From: Phascolarctobacterium sp.
Lineage (GTDB): Bacteria; Bacillota; Negativicutes; Acidaminococcales; Acidaminococcaceae
Length of the DNA: 64,000 nt
NCBI GenBank assembly: GCA_030531205.1
Contig: JAUNOC010000001.1
Location: 124,001 to 188,000, forward strand
Direction of reading: 5' to 3'
In this document: piece by piece, positions 1 through 8,850 of the stretch
Layout of the letters: every line of letters begins with the position of its first letter
Position numbering within the stretch: the stretch's first letter is position 1
Translations under genes and position numbers: made by a program
The notes under the pieces: generated by a model
Seen by the model: the letters and a program-made list of their open reading frames with translations, nothing else
Databases searched by the model: none
What the model was told of the DNA's origin: nothing

Positions 1-384
1 CTGTACTTTTCGCCCAAGAATACGTTGCACAACTTCGGCAATAGAAAGCCCATCATATTTGAGGGATACTGCCAAGGCACTTAAATCATGCACACCGCCT
101 ACAAAAATACACCCCAAAATCAGCCAAAGCAAGGCCGGCACCCAGCCAAACATCGCTCCGGCAACAACAGGCCCTACAATGGCTCCCGCTCCTGCAATGG
201 AAGAAAAATGATGGGCAAAAAGTATGCTCAACGGGGATGGGAAATAATCCATATCGTCTCTTAAATATACGGAAGGCATCTCTTCTTCCTTATCAGACAA
301 AAAATATTTGCTGAGCCAAGCCCCGTAATACTTATAAGCCACCAAAAAACAAACTATGGTAACTACAATAATAACTGACATCAT
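1..384 (-). CDS. cstA: CstA-family carbon starvation/peptide or pyruvate transporter, N-terminal part
   Basis: The gene runs off the left edge; about 128 residues are visible. The visible protein begins MMSVIIVVVTIV, has a first membrane helix, then a loop with the segment PLSILFAHHFSSIAGAGAIV and the GPVVAGAMFGW helix, all typical of the start of CstA/BtsT inner-membrane transporters, which take up peptides or pyruvate during carbon limitation. The start codon overlaps the stop of the upstream sensor gene by four bases (ATGA), so the two are probably translated together from one message. The C-terminal part and its exact subfamily cannot be judged here. Confidence 0.88.
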   Translation of the reverse strand, partial: MMSVIIVVTIVCFLVAYKYYGAWLSKYFLSDKEEEMPSVYLRDDMDYFPSPLSILFAHHFSSIAGAGAIVGPVVAGAMFGWVPALLWLILGCIFVGGVHDLSALAVSLKYDGLSIAEVVQRILGRKVQ

Positions 385-2609
385 AATGTTTCACCTTGCT
401 CTAACAATTTTGCAAAATCATCTGCTGACATAGATTTTTCAAAATAAGAACCTACAATTTCATCATAGTCAAGTTCTTTAACCCTATGCAAACGCTCTTC
501 ACTGTTGATACGCGACAAAATTACTTTTAAACCAATCTTTTTCGCCATATCCACAATACCTTGACAAACAACCAGCCCATTGGCATCATCCGTCCAATCT
601 GTTACTGTTCCCAAGCTCAAATACTCAATAATTCCGCCTTTGATATTCACAAGCCCGGAAACACCATTGACAAACCCGCCTAAAATAATGGTAAATCCTG
701 CCTCTTTGAATTCCTTTAGAATTTCGTGAATGTTGGGGACAGAACTTAAGCATGATTCGCTTATCTCAAATTGTATGTATTTGGGGTCAACACCCGCCAC
801 ATCAGCCAACATTTTATAACTTTTCACCAAATCTTCCTGATAAAAACTGCTGTCAGACAAATATGCAGAAATTGGTAAAAGTTTTTTCCCCATTTCCTTC
901 CATTTCCGCAATTGGGTACAAACTAAACGGAAATTCAGCATATCCAGCCGGGGCAATAACCCTTGTCGTGACAACATACCAAAAAATTGGTCAAAATCCA
1001 AAACCCTGCCATCTGCCAATTTCCATACAGAGAAAAGCTTACCGCCAACTAATTTATTTGCCTTATCACGTTTAGCCTGAAATTGTAATTCAAAAGCATG
1101 AGCATTAACCGCTTTTTCAAAATAAGTTAACAAACTTTCACCTTGCAAATCAAGAATTTCTTGTTCTTCTTCCCAGAAAACATAGTTTTTGGATTCGTGC
1201 TTAAAATCATGGGCAACCACCAAACTTACAATATTTCCCAAATATCCCGCAATATCCTGATTAATACTGTCCATATGCGTTATACCAAAATAAGGGAACA
1301 ACACGCCGGCATTATTAACCTGACAGAATTTAATCATATCTTTGGTAATCCTATCAAAAAGTTCACACACACCTTGATAATCTTTACGTATTGCAAACAC
1401 AAAATAATGACTGTGAGCATGAGCTATTCTTACATCTTCCCGGACAAATTCATGTGCCATATTATGCCATATTTTACCCATTAACCTGCGCATTGGCCTC
1501 AAGCCACTATTTCTCAAAGTCTTATAATAACCATCCGTTTTCATTACCGCCAAATAAAAATCTGTCCATCCTTCGTCTGTAAGTGTTCTGCGTAAAGCCG
1601 CAAGATTAGGTCCTCTTGTAACATCTGACACATAAGAAAGATTTTCTATTTTAGCATTCATTTGTAAGTAGATATAAAGTACATAGCCGACCAACATCAT
1701 AACAATGATAACGCCCAACGCTAAATATTTATTCATACGGGACATGGCTGTATTAATCCCCGAAAGCAGGAGTTCGTCCGGCATAATAAAAACCATAAAG
1801 TCCATTTTTTCCCTGCCAATGGATTCCACCGGATAATAAGTAATGGTAGCGCCTCCGCCATAATCACAACACGCCATACCCTTCGCATCAATAGCAAAAT
1901 CCTTGCGCATTGCCTCCACGACTTTCTTGCAATCTGGAGAATACTCCTGCAAAAACTTCAAAAGATTATCCGTATTAAAATTCTGCCCGCTATACGCTAC
2001 AACCTGCCCGTCTGTTCTCACCAGAAAAGCAGTAACTTCTTTTTCAAAAAAAGTCAGGTCCAAAACATCCATGGCCCTGTCGGCTTCTTCCGCCATAAAC
2101 ACTGCCCCGTCAAAATTGCCTGCTGCATCTTTCAACTTTGCCAAAGTATATAACACCTTACACTTGCCGTCCGGGGTATAGTTATTGGAGTCAGATTCCA
2201 CAACATCATCCAGCCCCTCTTTAAGTGCACGGAAAAAATCTCTGTCCCCAAAGTAATAATCATCCGTATGTGAAGTATGCACTTTCCCGTTTTTGTCTGC
2301 CACACCAAAAAGTTTATATGTTTCATACATGGTGCTGCCCATTTGTTCAATCTTTTGGCAACGATCTGCATAACTGTCTCCTTGCAGATTCTTTGCCAAA
2401 GCCAGAACAAGGTTTTTGTCAAAACGATTATCTTCTTCATAATCTGCAGTAATACTGGCAAACTTTTCAAAAAACTGTTGTCTGCCATTTTTCTGCAGTT
2501 CCTTATCCGCATAAAATGACATTGCCAGCACGCCACAAATAATGGCAACAAAAATACCGCACAATGTCAGATATACATGCTTTTTAATAAAACCAAAAAT
2601 CTCTTCCAA
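381..2609 (-). CDS. Membrane sensor with Cache-like domain and degenerate GGDEF and EAL domains
   Basis: A 742-residue protein with a TTG start chosen because a GGGAGG site lies 8 bases upstream. It has a membrane helix at about 12-33, an extracytoplasmic Cache-like sensor to about 290 (YYFGDRDFFRALKEG at 118-132), a second helix at about 296-316, then GGDEF-like (about 328-480) and EAL-like (about 490-735) regions. Both catalytic signatures are missing: the GGDEF position reads HSHYF (399-403), the EAL position reads KLF (524-526) and the DDFG loop reads LGGFV (643-647), although FEISES is kept. It is therefore likely a non-enzymatic ligand or c-di-GMP-related sensor rather than a cyclase or phosphodiesterase. 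It overlaps the transporter gene that follows, suggesting a sensory or regulatory role for that transporter. Confidence 0.82.
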   Translation of the reverse strand: MEEIFGFIKKHVYLTLCGIFVAIICGVLAMSFYADKELQKNGRQQFFEKFASITADYEEDNRFDKNLVLALAKNLQGDSYADRCQKIEQMGSTMYETYKLFGVADKNGKVHTSHTDDYYFGDRDFFRALKEGLDDVVESDSNNYTPDGKCKVLYTLAKLKDAAGNFDGAVFMAEEADRAMDVLDLTFFEKEVTAFLVRTDGQVVAYSGQNFNTDNLLKFLQEYSPDCKKVVEAMRKDFAIDAKGMACCDYGGGATITYYPVESIGREKMDFMVFIMPDELLLSGINTAMSRMNKYLALGVIIVMMLVGYVLYIYLQMNAKIENLSYVSDVTRGPNLAALRRTLTDEGWTDFYLAVMKTDGYYKTLRNSGLRPMRRLMGKIWHNMAHEFVREDVRIAHAHSHYFVFAIRKDYQGVCELFDRITKDMIKFCQVNNAGVLFPYFGITHMDSINQDIAGYLGNIVSLVVAHDFKHESKNYVFWEEEQEILDLQGESLLTYFEKAVNAHAFELQFQAKRDKANKLVGGKLFSVWKLADGRVLDFDQFFGMLSRQGLLPRLDMLNFRLVCTQLRKWKEMGKKLLPISAYLSDSSFYQEDLVKSYKMLADVAGVDPKYIQFEISESCLSSVPNIHEILKEFKEAGFTIILGGFVNGVSGLVNIKGGIIEYLSLGTVTDWTDDANGLVVCQGIVDMAKKIGLKVILSRINSEERLHRVKELDYDEIVGSYFEKSMSADDFAKLLEQGETL

Positions 2610-2724
2610 TTGTCTGTCCTCCCTCTAAAAATCTATTTTTGCGTACACTTACCCAATTATATATTGTGTAGATTATATCATAATAACAAAAAAAAATAAA
2701 CAGATTTATTTACTATTGTTATAT

Positions 2725-2753
2725 TTGCAAAATTACAAAATATTTGATAGAAT
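2725..2753 (+). promoter_or_regulatory. Sigma70-type promoter for the DUF3089 operon
   Basis: TTGCAA (2725-2730), a 17-base spacer and TAGAAT (2748-2753). Transcription would start near 2760, about 20 bases before the start codon at 2781. Confidence 0.55.
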
Positions 2754-2780
2754 AGGCAAGAAACTTTTAGGAGGTTGACA

Positions 2781-3803
2781 ATGTTAGATTCATCATTCTT
2801 AGATATGTCTTTCCTGAGTACCTTGTTGACATTGGTACCTCTCTTTGTTTGGCCTTTTTCTTATGCGGCATTTTCCGCCACAACAGACGGTCCAAATTAT
2901 GATGACGAAGAAAACTGGATTTATTGCGAAACCCATCGTCAGTTAGTAAAACCGGTGGATTGCTTTTTGGTTTGCCCGACCGTTGATTTAGGTTGGCACA
3001 AAAATTTGAATGCCAATATGGAAGACCCCAAAATCCGTGATTACTTTTTAGGAGCATTAAATATGGAGCGCGGCATCTATGACAATGTAGGAGCCATGTT
3101 CTCCCCCTTGTACCGTCAGGTGGCTTTTCCCGTTTACAAAATGTCACCTACCCGTACAGAATATCATAAAGGTATCGGCTTTAGTGATTTACGCCGTGCC
3201 TTCCGCGTCTATCTGAACAAATATAATCATGGCCGTCCCATTATCATGGCCGGTTTCTCCCAGGGAGCGGATATGATGTTGCGCCTTTTGAAAGAGCCGG
3301 AGTTTTATAACGACCCGCGCCTGAAAAATAATTTCGTGGCTGCCTATGCCATCGGCTGGCGGCTTACCAAGGCAGACACCGCCCGTTATCCTCTTTTACA
3401 TCCCGCACAAGGAGAATTAGATTCCAGTGTGGTTATTGCCATGAATACGGAATCCGTAGAAACCGAAAGTTCCCTTTTAGTTCCTAAAGGTGTCCGCACC
3501 ATGAATATAAACCCTTTGAATTGGAAAACAGATGGTACGGTTGCTGACGACAGCCAAAATCTGGGCTTTGTTTCCACCGACAAAAACGGTAAAGTAAAAA
3601 AAGTGCTTAAAGGAGTCGGCAGAGTTTATATTGACGAAAAACGCGGCACACTTAAACTGCCCGACCTGAACCCGGCAGATTTTAAAACCAAAATGTTTCC
3701 TGACGGTGTATTCCATCTGTATGACTATAAATTTTTCTATCGCAACCTGCAACAAAATGTTATTAAACGCACATACCAATATCTTTTAAACCATAAAATT
3801 TGA
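2781..3803 (+). CDS. DUF3089 alpha/beta hydrolase, membrane-anchored or secreted
   Basis: A 340-residue protein. The ATG at 2781 is used because AGGAGG lies 6 bases upstream; an in-frame TTG at 2775 lies inside that spacer. Residues about 10-32 form a hydrophobic signal or anchor. The core contains the DUF3089 pattern CPTVDLGWHKN (65-75), SPLYRQVAFP and the nucleophile elbow GFSQG (158-162, Ser160), so it is a serine hydrolase of the alpha/beta fold acting outside the cytoplasm or at the membrane. The substrate is unknown. It is followed after 9 bases by a polytopic membrane protein in the same operon. Confidence 0.82.
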   Translation: MLDSSFLDMSFLSTLLTLVPLFVWPFSYAAFSATTDGPNYDDEENWIYCETHRQLVKPVDCFLVCPTVDLGWHKNLNANMEDPKIRDYFLGALNMERGIYDNVGAMFSPLYRQVAFPVYKMSPTRTEYHKGIGFSDLRRAFRVYLNKYNHGRPIIMAGFSQGADMMLRLLKEPEFYNDPRLKNNFVAAYAIGWRLTKADTARYPLLHPAQGELDSSVVIAMNTESVETESSLLVPKGVRTMNINPLNWKTDGTVADDSQNLGFVSTDKNGKVKKVLKGVGRVYIDEKRGTLKLPDLNPADFKTKMFPDGVFHLYDYKFFYRNLQQNVIKRTYQYLLNHKI

Positions 3804-3812
3804 GAGGTTAAA

Positions 3813-4742
3813 ATGTCAATTTCTTTATTATTACAATTTGCAATCTGCTCCCTCGTTGCTACCGGAGCAATCTATGTCATAATCAACACCCTTACCAGAA
3901 TGGGGATTAAAAATCAACAAATTCCTTTGTTCTGGATTAGTATTATTTTGGGATTTATCATGGCTTTCCCTAATGTAATTCTAACTTTTTTGAACATTGC
4001 CAAAGTTACTCCGCCAATTCATCTCTCAATGGTATTTTCTTATTTGACCATCAGTTTATTTTTCTTTATACCGCTTTTGACTATGTTGCGTCCCTTTTCT
4101 TTTTCTTTAAGTGCCGCAAGATTGGAAGTACCGTTTCTTTTTAGTATTTGCGTGGTGTACTTTCTGTATGGGATTGAAGGACACCCCTTCACACTGAAAA
4201 AAATTATCCCTTTGGCATTCATATTCTTAATCTTTTGCTATGACATTATGAGAATGCTGGAATTGGGCGATTACAAATTGGAAACCAAGGTCAAAGAATC
4301 TAAAGCAAAACATTTTCTTACCATTATCGGATTTTCCGTAATTTTTGCTCTTCCCGATTTAACTTATGCCTTGAACCTCGATGCCTTTGCCGTTAAAACC
4401 AGTTATACCTTTTTTGAAATATTGCTTTTGTTTTCTGTCACTATTTTAATGTTATTACCATATGTTTGTATTATCGTAACATGGATCAAAAACAATGCCC
4501 CATCAGAACTTTTAATAAGCAGTATTATGTTCTGCTATATTTTCACTACAACTTTGTTGATACCCTTAACCGGTTTATATATTCCCCTAACCTGTTCAGG
4601 CGATTTAATCTATTATTCTCTCACTTCTATTATTGGCTTGGGAATATTGTGGTTCCAGATAACTGTTTTACATCATGCCAGCCGTATCATCGCCACCATC
4701 CTTTTAGCAAGTTTCCTGTTTCTATTGTATTCAAGTTTCTAA
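3813..4742 (+). CDS. Polytopic membrane protein of unknown function
   Basis: A 309-residue, very hydrophobic protein with about nine predicted membrane helices spread over its whole length and short charged loops (for example KVKESKAKH near 160-170). No family motif was recognised. It starts 9 bases after the DUF3089 hydrolase with a GAGAGG site and ends at a strong terminator, so it forms a two-gene operon with the hydrolase and may act with it at the membrane. No function is proposed. Confidence 0.75.
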   Translation: MSISLLLQFAICSLVATGAIYVIINTLTRMGIKNQQIPLFWISIILGFIMAFPNVILTFLNIAKVTPPIHLSMVFSYLTISLFFFIPLLTMLRPFSFSLSAARLEVPFLFSICVVYFLYGIEGHPFTLKKIIPLAFIFLIFCYDIMRMLELGDYKLETKVKESKAKHFLTIIGFSVIFALPDLTYALNLDAFAVKTSYTFFEILLLFSVTILMLLPYVCIIVTWIKNNAPSELLISSIMFCYIFTTTLLIPLTGLYIPLTCSGDLIYYSLTSIIGLGILWFQITVLHHASRIIATILLASFLFLLYSSF

Positions 4743-4747
4743 AAGAA

Positions 4748-4785
4748 AAAGGAACTTTGGTTTTAACCAAAGTTCCTTTTTTATT
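4748..4785. terminator. Bidirectional intrinsic terminator between convergent genes
   Basis: A near-perfect hairpin, AAGGAACTTTGGTT (4749-4762) with AACCAAAGTTCCTT (4765-4778), flanked by a T run on each strand. It ends the hydrolase operon from the left and the beta-barrel gene from the right. Confidence 0.9.
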
Positions 4786-4826
4786 GATAAATAAAACTAT
4801 AAATCCTTTTAAACCAATATTAGAAA

Positions 4827-5672
4827 TTAGAAAGTTGTTACATAAGACACAAAGACACGATTGCGGGATTTGGATTTAAAATTAACCTTATCAGTTCCCG
4901 TCGCCAAAACAACATCCTGTGATTTTTGATCATCCGCTAATTGAGTTGCAAAACCAAGAATTAATGCCTGTTTTGCAGTAAATGCATAACGGAAGTCCAA
5001 ACTTGCTTCAGTATATTTATCTTTGATCCGATCGGTGCTTTGAGAATAAGAGAACGCTAAATTAGAAGCAAACTTTCTGCTAAATTGTTTATAGAATCCC
5101 AACAGAACTTCCCCTGTCCCATCATTATCACTGCCACGATTAATTGTATTGGTATATTGCAAACGAACATAAGGATCAGCCCAACCACCCTTTACACCAT
5201 AAAGAACAGCCAAATCAAAACCCTTATCCTGTCCATTTTCAACAACATCTCCGTATCTTTGGAAATAATCAAAAGACCCTTTCAAAAATGTTTTCCCATT
5301 ATCAACCATTTTGTTGGAAAAACCAATATACCAACTGGTTGTTTTAACGTCATCGTCAGACACTTCAGGATACATTTTGCCCTTGCCTTTGTCATAAAAA
5401 TGTTCATAACCCAAATCAAGAGTCCATTTGTTAGTAAGACCATAAGCATAATCTTCGTTTTCTCTGTTACTCTTTATTTTTTTAAATCCCAATAACCCTT
5501 TAGCATCATTACTTTTTGCCTTGCATTCGGAATACCGGTAAGCCGTTTGGGAAATTCCTTGACCCTTATCCGGAGTATAAAACGGATGAGTAAGCGGATA
5601 CTCATTTGCTAATGCCGAAGCACTCATCAACATTACAGCAGCAGAAACTGCCATCATCATAGATTTTTTCAT
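4827..5672 (-). CDS. Outer-membrane beta-barrel protein
   Basis: A 281-residue protein starting MKKSMMMAVSAAV, chosen over an in-frame start 9 codons upstream because GGAGGAGG lies 8 bases before this ATG. A signal peptide with a likely cut after ASALA (residue 22) is followed by alternating amphipathic strands rich in Tyr, Trp and Phe (for example WTLDLGYEHFYDKG, FLKGSFDYFQRYGD). The last strand RNRVFVSYVTTF ends in Phe, the usual C-terminal signal for outer-membrane insertion by BamA. No specific porin family was recognised. It is a single-gene unit with its own promoter and terminator and is direct evidence that the host has an outer membrane. Confidence 0.82.
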   Translation of the reverse strand: MKKSMMMAVSAAVMLMSASALANEYPLTHPFYTPDKGQGISQTAYRYSECKAKSNDAKGLLGFKKIKSNRENEDYAYGLTNKWTLDLGYEHFYDKGKGKMYPEVSDDDVKTTSWYIGFSNKMVDNGKTFLKGSFDYFQRYGDVVENGQDKGFDLAVLYGVKGGWADPYVRLQYTNTINRGSDNDGTGEVLLGFYKQFSRKFASNLAFSYSQSTDRIKDKYTEASLDFRYAFTAKQALILGFATQLADDQKSQDVVLATGTDKVNFKSKSRNRVFVSYVTTF

Positions 5673-5720
5673 AATTTTTTCCTCCTCCATAAAATACAAT
5701 CTATTGTACTTTATGGGATA

Positions 5721-5748
5721 ATTATACTACGCAAAATTATTTTTGCAA
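5721..5748 (-). promoter_or_regulatory. Promoter of the beta-barrel gene
   Basis: Read on the minus strand: TTGCAA (5748-5743), a 16-base spacer and TATAAT (5726-5721). The leader would be about 40 bases. Confidence 0.6.
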
Positions 5749-5776
5749 GAAATTAAAGTGTAAAACTTTACCATAA

Positions 5777-6226
5777 TCATTCATCAGCAAAGTTCTTCAC
5801 TTCCGGACAAATTCTTTCAACCTCGTCCTGACCTATCAACCGCCACCCTTGGTAATCAAACCGTGGCACTGTAATACAGGAAATAAAAGTACCATCCTCC
5901 GCATTTGCAAAATGTTTGGCACCAAAAATTGTCCCCTTAGGAATGTATAACAAAGGTTCTTTCCCGTCGCCCACGCCCAAAACCTTTTTCGTCAGTTTCC
6001 CTTTAACAATTAACCAAACTTCTAAATCAGCCCCGGCAACATAAGCCCAATATTCATCACAATCAATTTGATGAAAAAGGGCTTTTTCTTTATTTCCAAG
6101 AAAATAATAAATCGCCCCACTATCCGGCCTGTCACTGCCCTTAGACAAATAATGCCGTTCCACAAAAGACCCGTTTTCCTCATGGGACTGCATTTTATAC
6201 AATTTCGCCAAAACATCCGCCCTCAA
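5777..6226 (-). CDS. DUF985 (cupin_5) family cupin protein
   Basis: About 149 residues. The segment ERHYLSKGSDRPDSGAIYYF, then ALFHQIDCDEYWAYVAGADLE, IPKGTIFGAKHF and CITVPRFDYQGWRL follow the DUF985/cupin_5 order of small single-cupin proteins, whose biochemical role is not established. A TTG at 6226 is preferred because GGGAGAG lies six bases upstream; an in-frame TTG at 6253 would add nine residues but has no ribosome binding site. It stands alone between the beta-barrel gene and a terminator for the symporter gene. Confidence 0.75.
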   Translation of the reverse strand: MRADVLAKLYKMQSHEENGSFVERHYLSKGSDRPDSGAIYYFLGNKEKALFHQIDCDEYWAYVAGADLEVWLIVKGKLTKKVLGVGDGKEPLLYIPKGTIFGAKHFANAEDGTFISCITVPRFDYQGWRLIGQDEVERICPEVKNFADE

Positions 6227-6257
6227 TATTCTCTCCCATAAAATACTCTGCAATTTT

Positions 6258-6292
6258 TAAGGAAAAAGCCCGCACCCGGCGGACTTCTTCCT
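6258..6292 (-). terminator. Terminator of the AGCS symporter gene
   Basis: Read on the minus strand: AAGTCCGC, a short loop, GCGGGCTT and then TTT. The hairpin has one G-U pair on this strand and a mismatch on the other, which favours minus-strand use. Confidence 0.7.
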
Positions 6293-6347
6293 AAATTTTA
6301 AATCATTATTCCTTTAACCTGATATATACCGCCGCACCTAAAAATCC

Positions 6348-7736
6348 TTATCTCACATTTTTCTTAACCAACGCAGTTAAAGCAAACAATGCCAAAACGT
6401 TGGGCAGCACCATCAAGTTATTGAACATATCTGTCAATTCCCACACAAAATCATTGGAAACAACTGTGCCTACAAAAACGAATACCATACAAATAATATT
6501 ATAAACCATTTCCATCGTTTTTCTATGTTTTTCAGGGGTCAAATGCAAAACATTAATTTTGCCAAACATATTCCAACTGAGCACTGTACTGAAAGCGAAG
6601 AACAACAAACAAACTGCCACAAAAACTGCACCCAAATTACTGCCGAAGACAGAACCAAAAGCATTTTGCGCCAAATTTGCCTTACCAATAGTGGCAGGAA
6701 TTACACCTGTGTGTAAAGGGCCGTCCACTGTGTACATAGTAGAAATAATTGCCAAAGCATTCAAAGTCAAAACTACGAAAGTATCAATAAACACACCCAT
6801 CATAGCAACCACACCCTGTTGATGGCTGTATTCCACATTGGCTTGAGCATGAGCATGAGGAGTGGAACCCATACCAGCTTCATTACTGAACAAGCCACGC
6901 TTTGCACCCTGACTGATAGCGGTTTTGATTGCTACGCCAAAACTGCCACCAATAATTGCCTGAGGTTCAAAAGCATAATGAAAAATCATGCCAAATGTAG
7001 CCGGAATATATTCAAAACGAGCAATTAAAACCAAAACTGCCCCCACGATGAAAAGACCTGCCATAACAGGCACTATCTTTTCTGTAACGGAAGCCAAACG
7101 TTGTACACCGCCGATAAAAATAAATCCGCAAAGCACAACTAAAACCGCTCCCATTATCCAACTGGGAATACCAAAAGCAGATTGCATCGTGCTGCCAATA
7201 GAATTTGTTTGAACCATAGCACCCATATAACCTAACGCCAGCACTGCTGCAACGCTGAAGAATTTCGCCAAGAATGTACCCAAGCTACCTTTGAAAGCAT
7301 GGGTAATATAGTATGCAGGGCCACCGTGAATATTGCCATCTGCATCCACCTTGCGTGTTTCCAATGCCAACACTGCCTCGGCATAAATAGTTGCCATACC
7401 AAAGAAGGCAATTACCCACATCCAGAAAATTGCACCAGGACCACCAGTCAAAATCGCACCGGAAGCACCAACGATGTTACCCGTACCAACCTGTGCCGCA
7501 ATAGCCGTAGCCAACGCCTGGAAGGAACTCATACCGCTTACATGTTTTTCGCCATGTAAACTCAAGTTACCAAAAAATCTTTTAACCCCTTCGCCAAAAC
7601 AACGAATTTGCACAAAACGGGTTTGGATAGAATACCAAAGACCTACCCCCACTAACAAAAACACTAAAATGTAGTTAGACAAATAAGTGTTGATGTCACA
7701 CACAATCGGCATCAAAGCCGCCTCAATGTTTTGCAT
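6348..7736 (-). CDS. AGCS-family sodium:alanine/glycine symporter
   Basis: A 462-residue polytopic inner-membrane protein. The start MQNIEAALMPIV has AAAGGAG upstream. Family signatures include FQALATAIAAQVGTGNIVGA, GGPGAIFWMW and KRGLFSNEAGMGSTPHAHA, which place it in the alanine/glycine:cation symporter (AlsT/DagA) family that moves small neutral amino acids with Na+. The leader contains a glycine riboswitch followed by an intrinsic terminator, so expression should respond to glycine, which in turn suggests that glycine or alanine is the substrate. Confidence 0.93.
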   Translation of the reverse strand: MQNIEAALMPIVCDINTYLSNYILVFLLVGVGLWYSIQTRFVQIRCFGEGVKRFFGNLSLHGEKHVSGMSSFQALATAIAAQVGTGNIVGASGAILTGGPGAIFWMWVIAFFGMATIYAEAVLALETRKVDADGNIHGGPAYYITHAFKGSLGTFLAKFFSVAAVLALGYMGAMVQTNSIGSTMQSAFGIPSWIMGAVLVVLCGFIFIGGVQRLASVTEKIVPVMAGLFIVGAVLVLIARFEYIPATFGMIFHYAFEPQAIIGGSFGVAIKTAISQGAKRGLFSNEAGMGSTPHAHAQANVEYSHQQGVVAMMGVFIDTFVVLTLNALAIISTMYTVDGPLHTGVIPATIGKANLAQNAFGSVFGSNLGAVFVAVCLLFFAFSTVLSWNMFGKINVLHLTPEKHRKTMEMVYNIICMVFVFVGTVVSNDFVWELTDMFNNLMVLPNVLALFALTALVKKNVR

Positions 7737-7756
7737 AATCTTTTCTCCTTTCATAA

Positions 7757-7785
7757 ACAAAAAAGTCGCAAAACCGCGACTCTGG
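7757..7785 (-). terminator. Riboswitch expression-platform terminator
   Basis: Read on the minus strand: AGTCGC, loop GGTTTT, GCGACT and a run of T. It lies between the aptamer and the symporter start codon, so it probably acts as the conditional terminator of the riboswitch. Confidence 0.75.
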
Positions 7786-7811
7786 AAATACGAACAAAAT
7801 GCTAAAAATTT

Positions 7812-7930
7812 CATCTGTCCTTTTGCCTGAGAGATTCAGCTTTCGCCTTGCACCTTCGGCACCCGACTTAACGAGTTCTCCAGAGTTTCCTCCACGAACT
7901 GTCGCTTCCGCTTCAATCCGCTTCACAGGA
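7812..7930 (-). ncRNA. Glycine riboswitch (single aptamer)
   Basis: On the minus strand the leader contains the conserved glycine-aptamer blocks in order: GGAGGAAACTCTGGAGAA, GGGTGCCGAAGGTGCAA and AATCTCTCAGGCAAAAGG followed by ACAGA. Only one aptamer copy is visible. It lies upstream of an AGCS symporter gene, a known class of target for glycine riboswitches, and is followed by a terminator hairpin. Confidence 0.9.
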
Positions 7931-7950
7931 ACAATATTAAAGTGAAATGT

Positions 7951-7979
7951 ATTATAACAGATAGTTAAACAAAATACAA
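7951..7979 (-). promoter_or_regulatory. Promoter of the riboswitch-symporter transcript
   Basis: Minus strand TTGTAT (7979-7974), a 17-base spacer and TATAAT (7956-7951). The predicted start near 7944 lies just upstream of the aptamer. Confidence 0.6.
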
Positions 7980-7996
7980 GAATTTTTTCCCTAATT

Positions 7997-8848
7997 TCAT
8001 AATATGGTCAAAAATTCCTTAATTATGTTCAATTTTTCCAATCCTACCTGCCTGCCAATATCATACGCCGCCTGCAAATGCTGCGGATTATGGTCAACCC
8101 GCTTTACCGGCAAGACCTCTGGCGGTGCCAACACCAACGCCTTACCCAATTTCTCTTGTTGTCTGATATATTCTAAAGTTTCATTGTACCTTTCTGCCCG
8201 CAAACGCCACGCCTCTGCCAACTTAGGATACTTGGGATAACGCCACTTAATCAACCGCCACAAAAAAGTTTGCTCCTTTTTAAAATTACGGGGTTGGGTC
8301 AAAATAACCACATTCTTTTCATAACCAAAATCCTCATGCGCTTTCAAAGCAACGGAATCAATCACGCCCCCGTCCAGCAATTTCTGCCCATTAATCTCAA
8401 TAATATTGCTTACCAAAGGCATGGACCCCGATGCCCCAAACCAACGAATATCCTCATCATCACCATTCATACACAAATGATAAACCGGTTCTCCCGTTTC
8501 CACATCCACACACACCACCCTAAATTCCATAGGGTTATTGCAATAAGCATCCTCATCCCAAATATCCAAAGTGCGGGGAATAACCCTGTAGCAATAATCA
8601 TAATCATACATATCCCCACTATGAAGCAGGGAACGGAAAGTGCCATAATGCCAGTCCTTGCAAAACCGCAAATTATAACGGATAGCCCGACCAATTTGAT
8701 GGGACTTCAAATTGCAACCGAACACCGCCCCCGCACTCGTGCCAATGGCACCGTCAAATGTAATATTGTTTTCCATGAAGACATCCAGAACCCCTGCGGT
8801 GAACATACCCCGCATAGCCCCGCCTTCCATCACCAAACCATATTTCAT
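7997..8848 (-). CDS. Patatin-like phospholipase family protein (YjjU type)
   Basis: A 283-residue cytoplasmic-type protein. It has the oxyanion-hole motif GGAMRG (9-14), the nucleophile motif GTSAG (36-40, Ser38) and the DGG motif (159-161) giving the catalytic Ser-Asp dyad of patatin lipid acyl hydrolases. No signal peptide is seen. The segment around FGASGSMPLVSNIIEINGQKLLDGG matches the YjjU subgroup. It lies just downstream of the toxin gene on the same strand (2-base gap), so it could be read through from the toxin-antitoxin promoter, but there is no functional reason to link them. Confidence 0.9.
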   Translation of the reverse strand: MKYGLVMEGGAMRGMFTAGVLDVFMENNITFDGAIGTSAGAVFGCNLKSHQIGRAIRYNLRFCKDWHYGTFRSLLHSGDMYDYDYCYRVIPRTLDIWDEDAYCNNPMEFRVVCVDVETGEPVYHLCMNGDDEDIRWFGASGSMPLVSNIIEINGQKLLDGGVIDSVALKAHEDFGYEKNVVILTQPRNFKKEQTFLWRLIKWRYPKYPKLAEAWRLRAERYNETLEYIRQQEKLGKALVLAPPEVLPVKRVDHNPQHLQAAYDIGRQVGLEKLNIIKEFLTIL

Positions 8849-8850
8849 AG

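Noticed and set aside
7723-7926. A 67-codon minus-strand frame across the symporter leader
   Set aside because: It coincides with the glycine riboswitch and its terminator, has no ribosome site and no protein similarity; the RNA structure explains the sequence.
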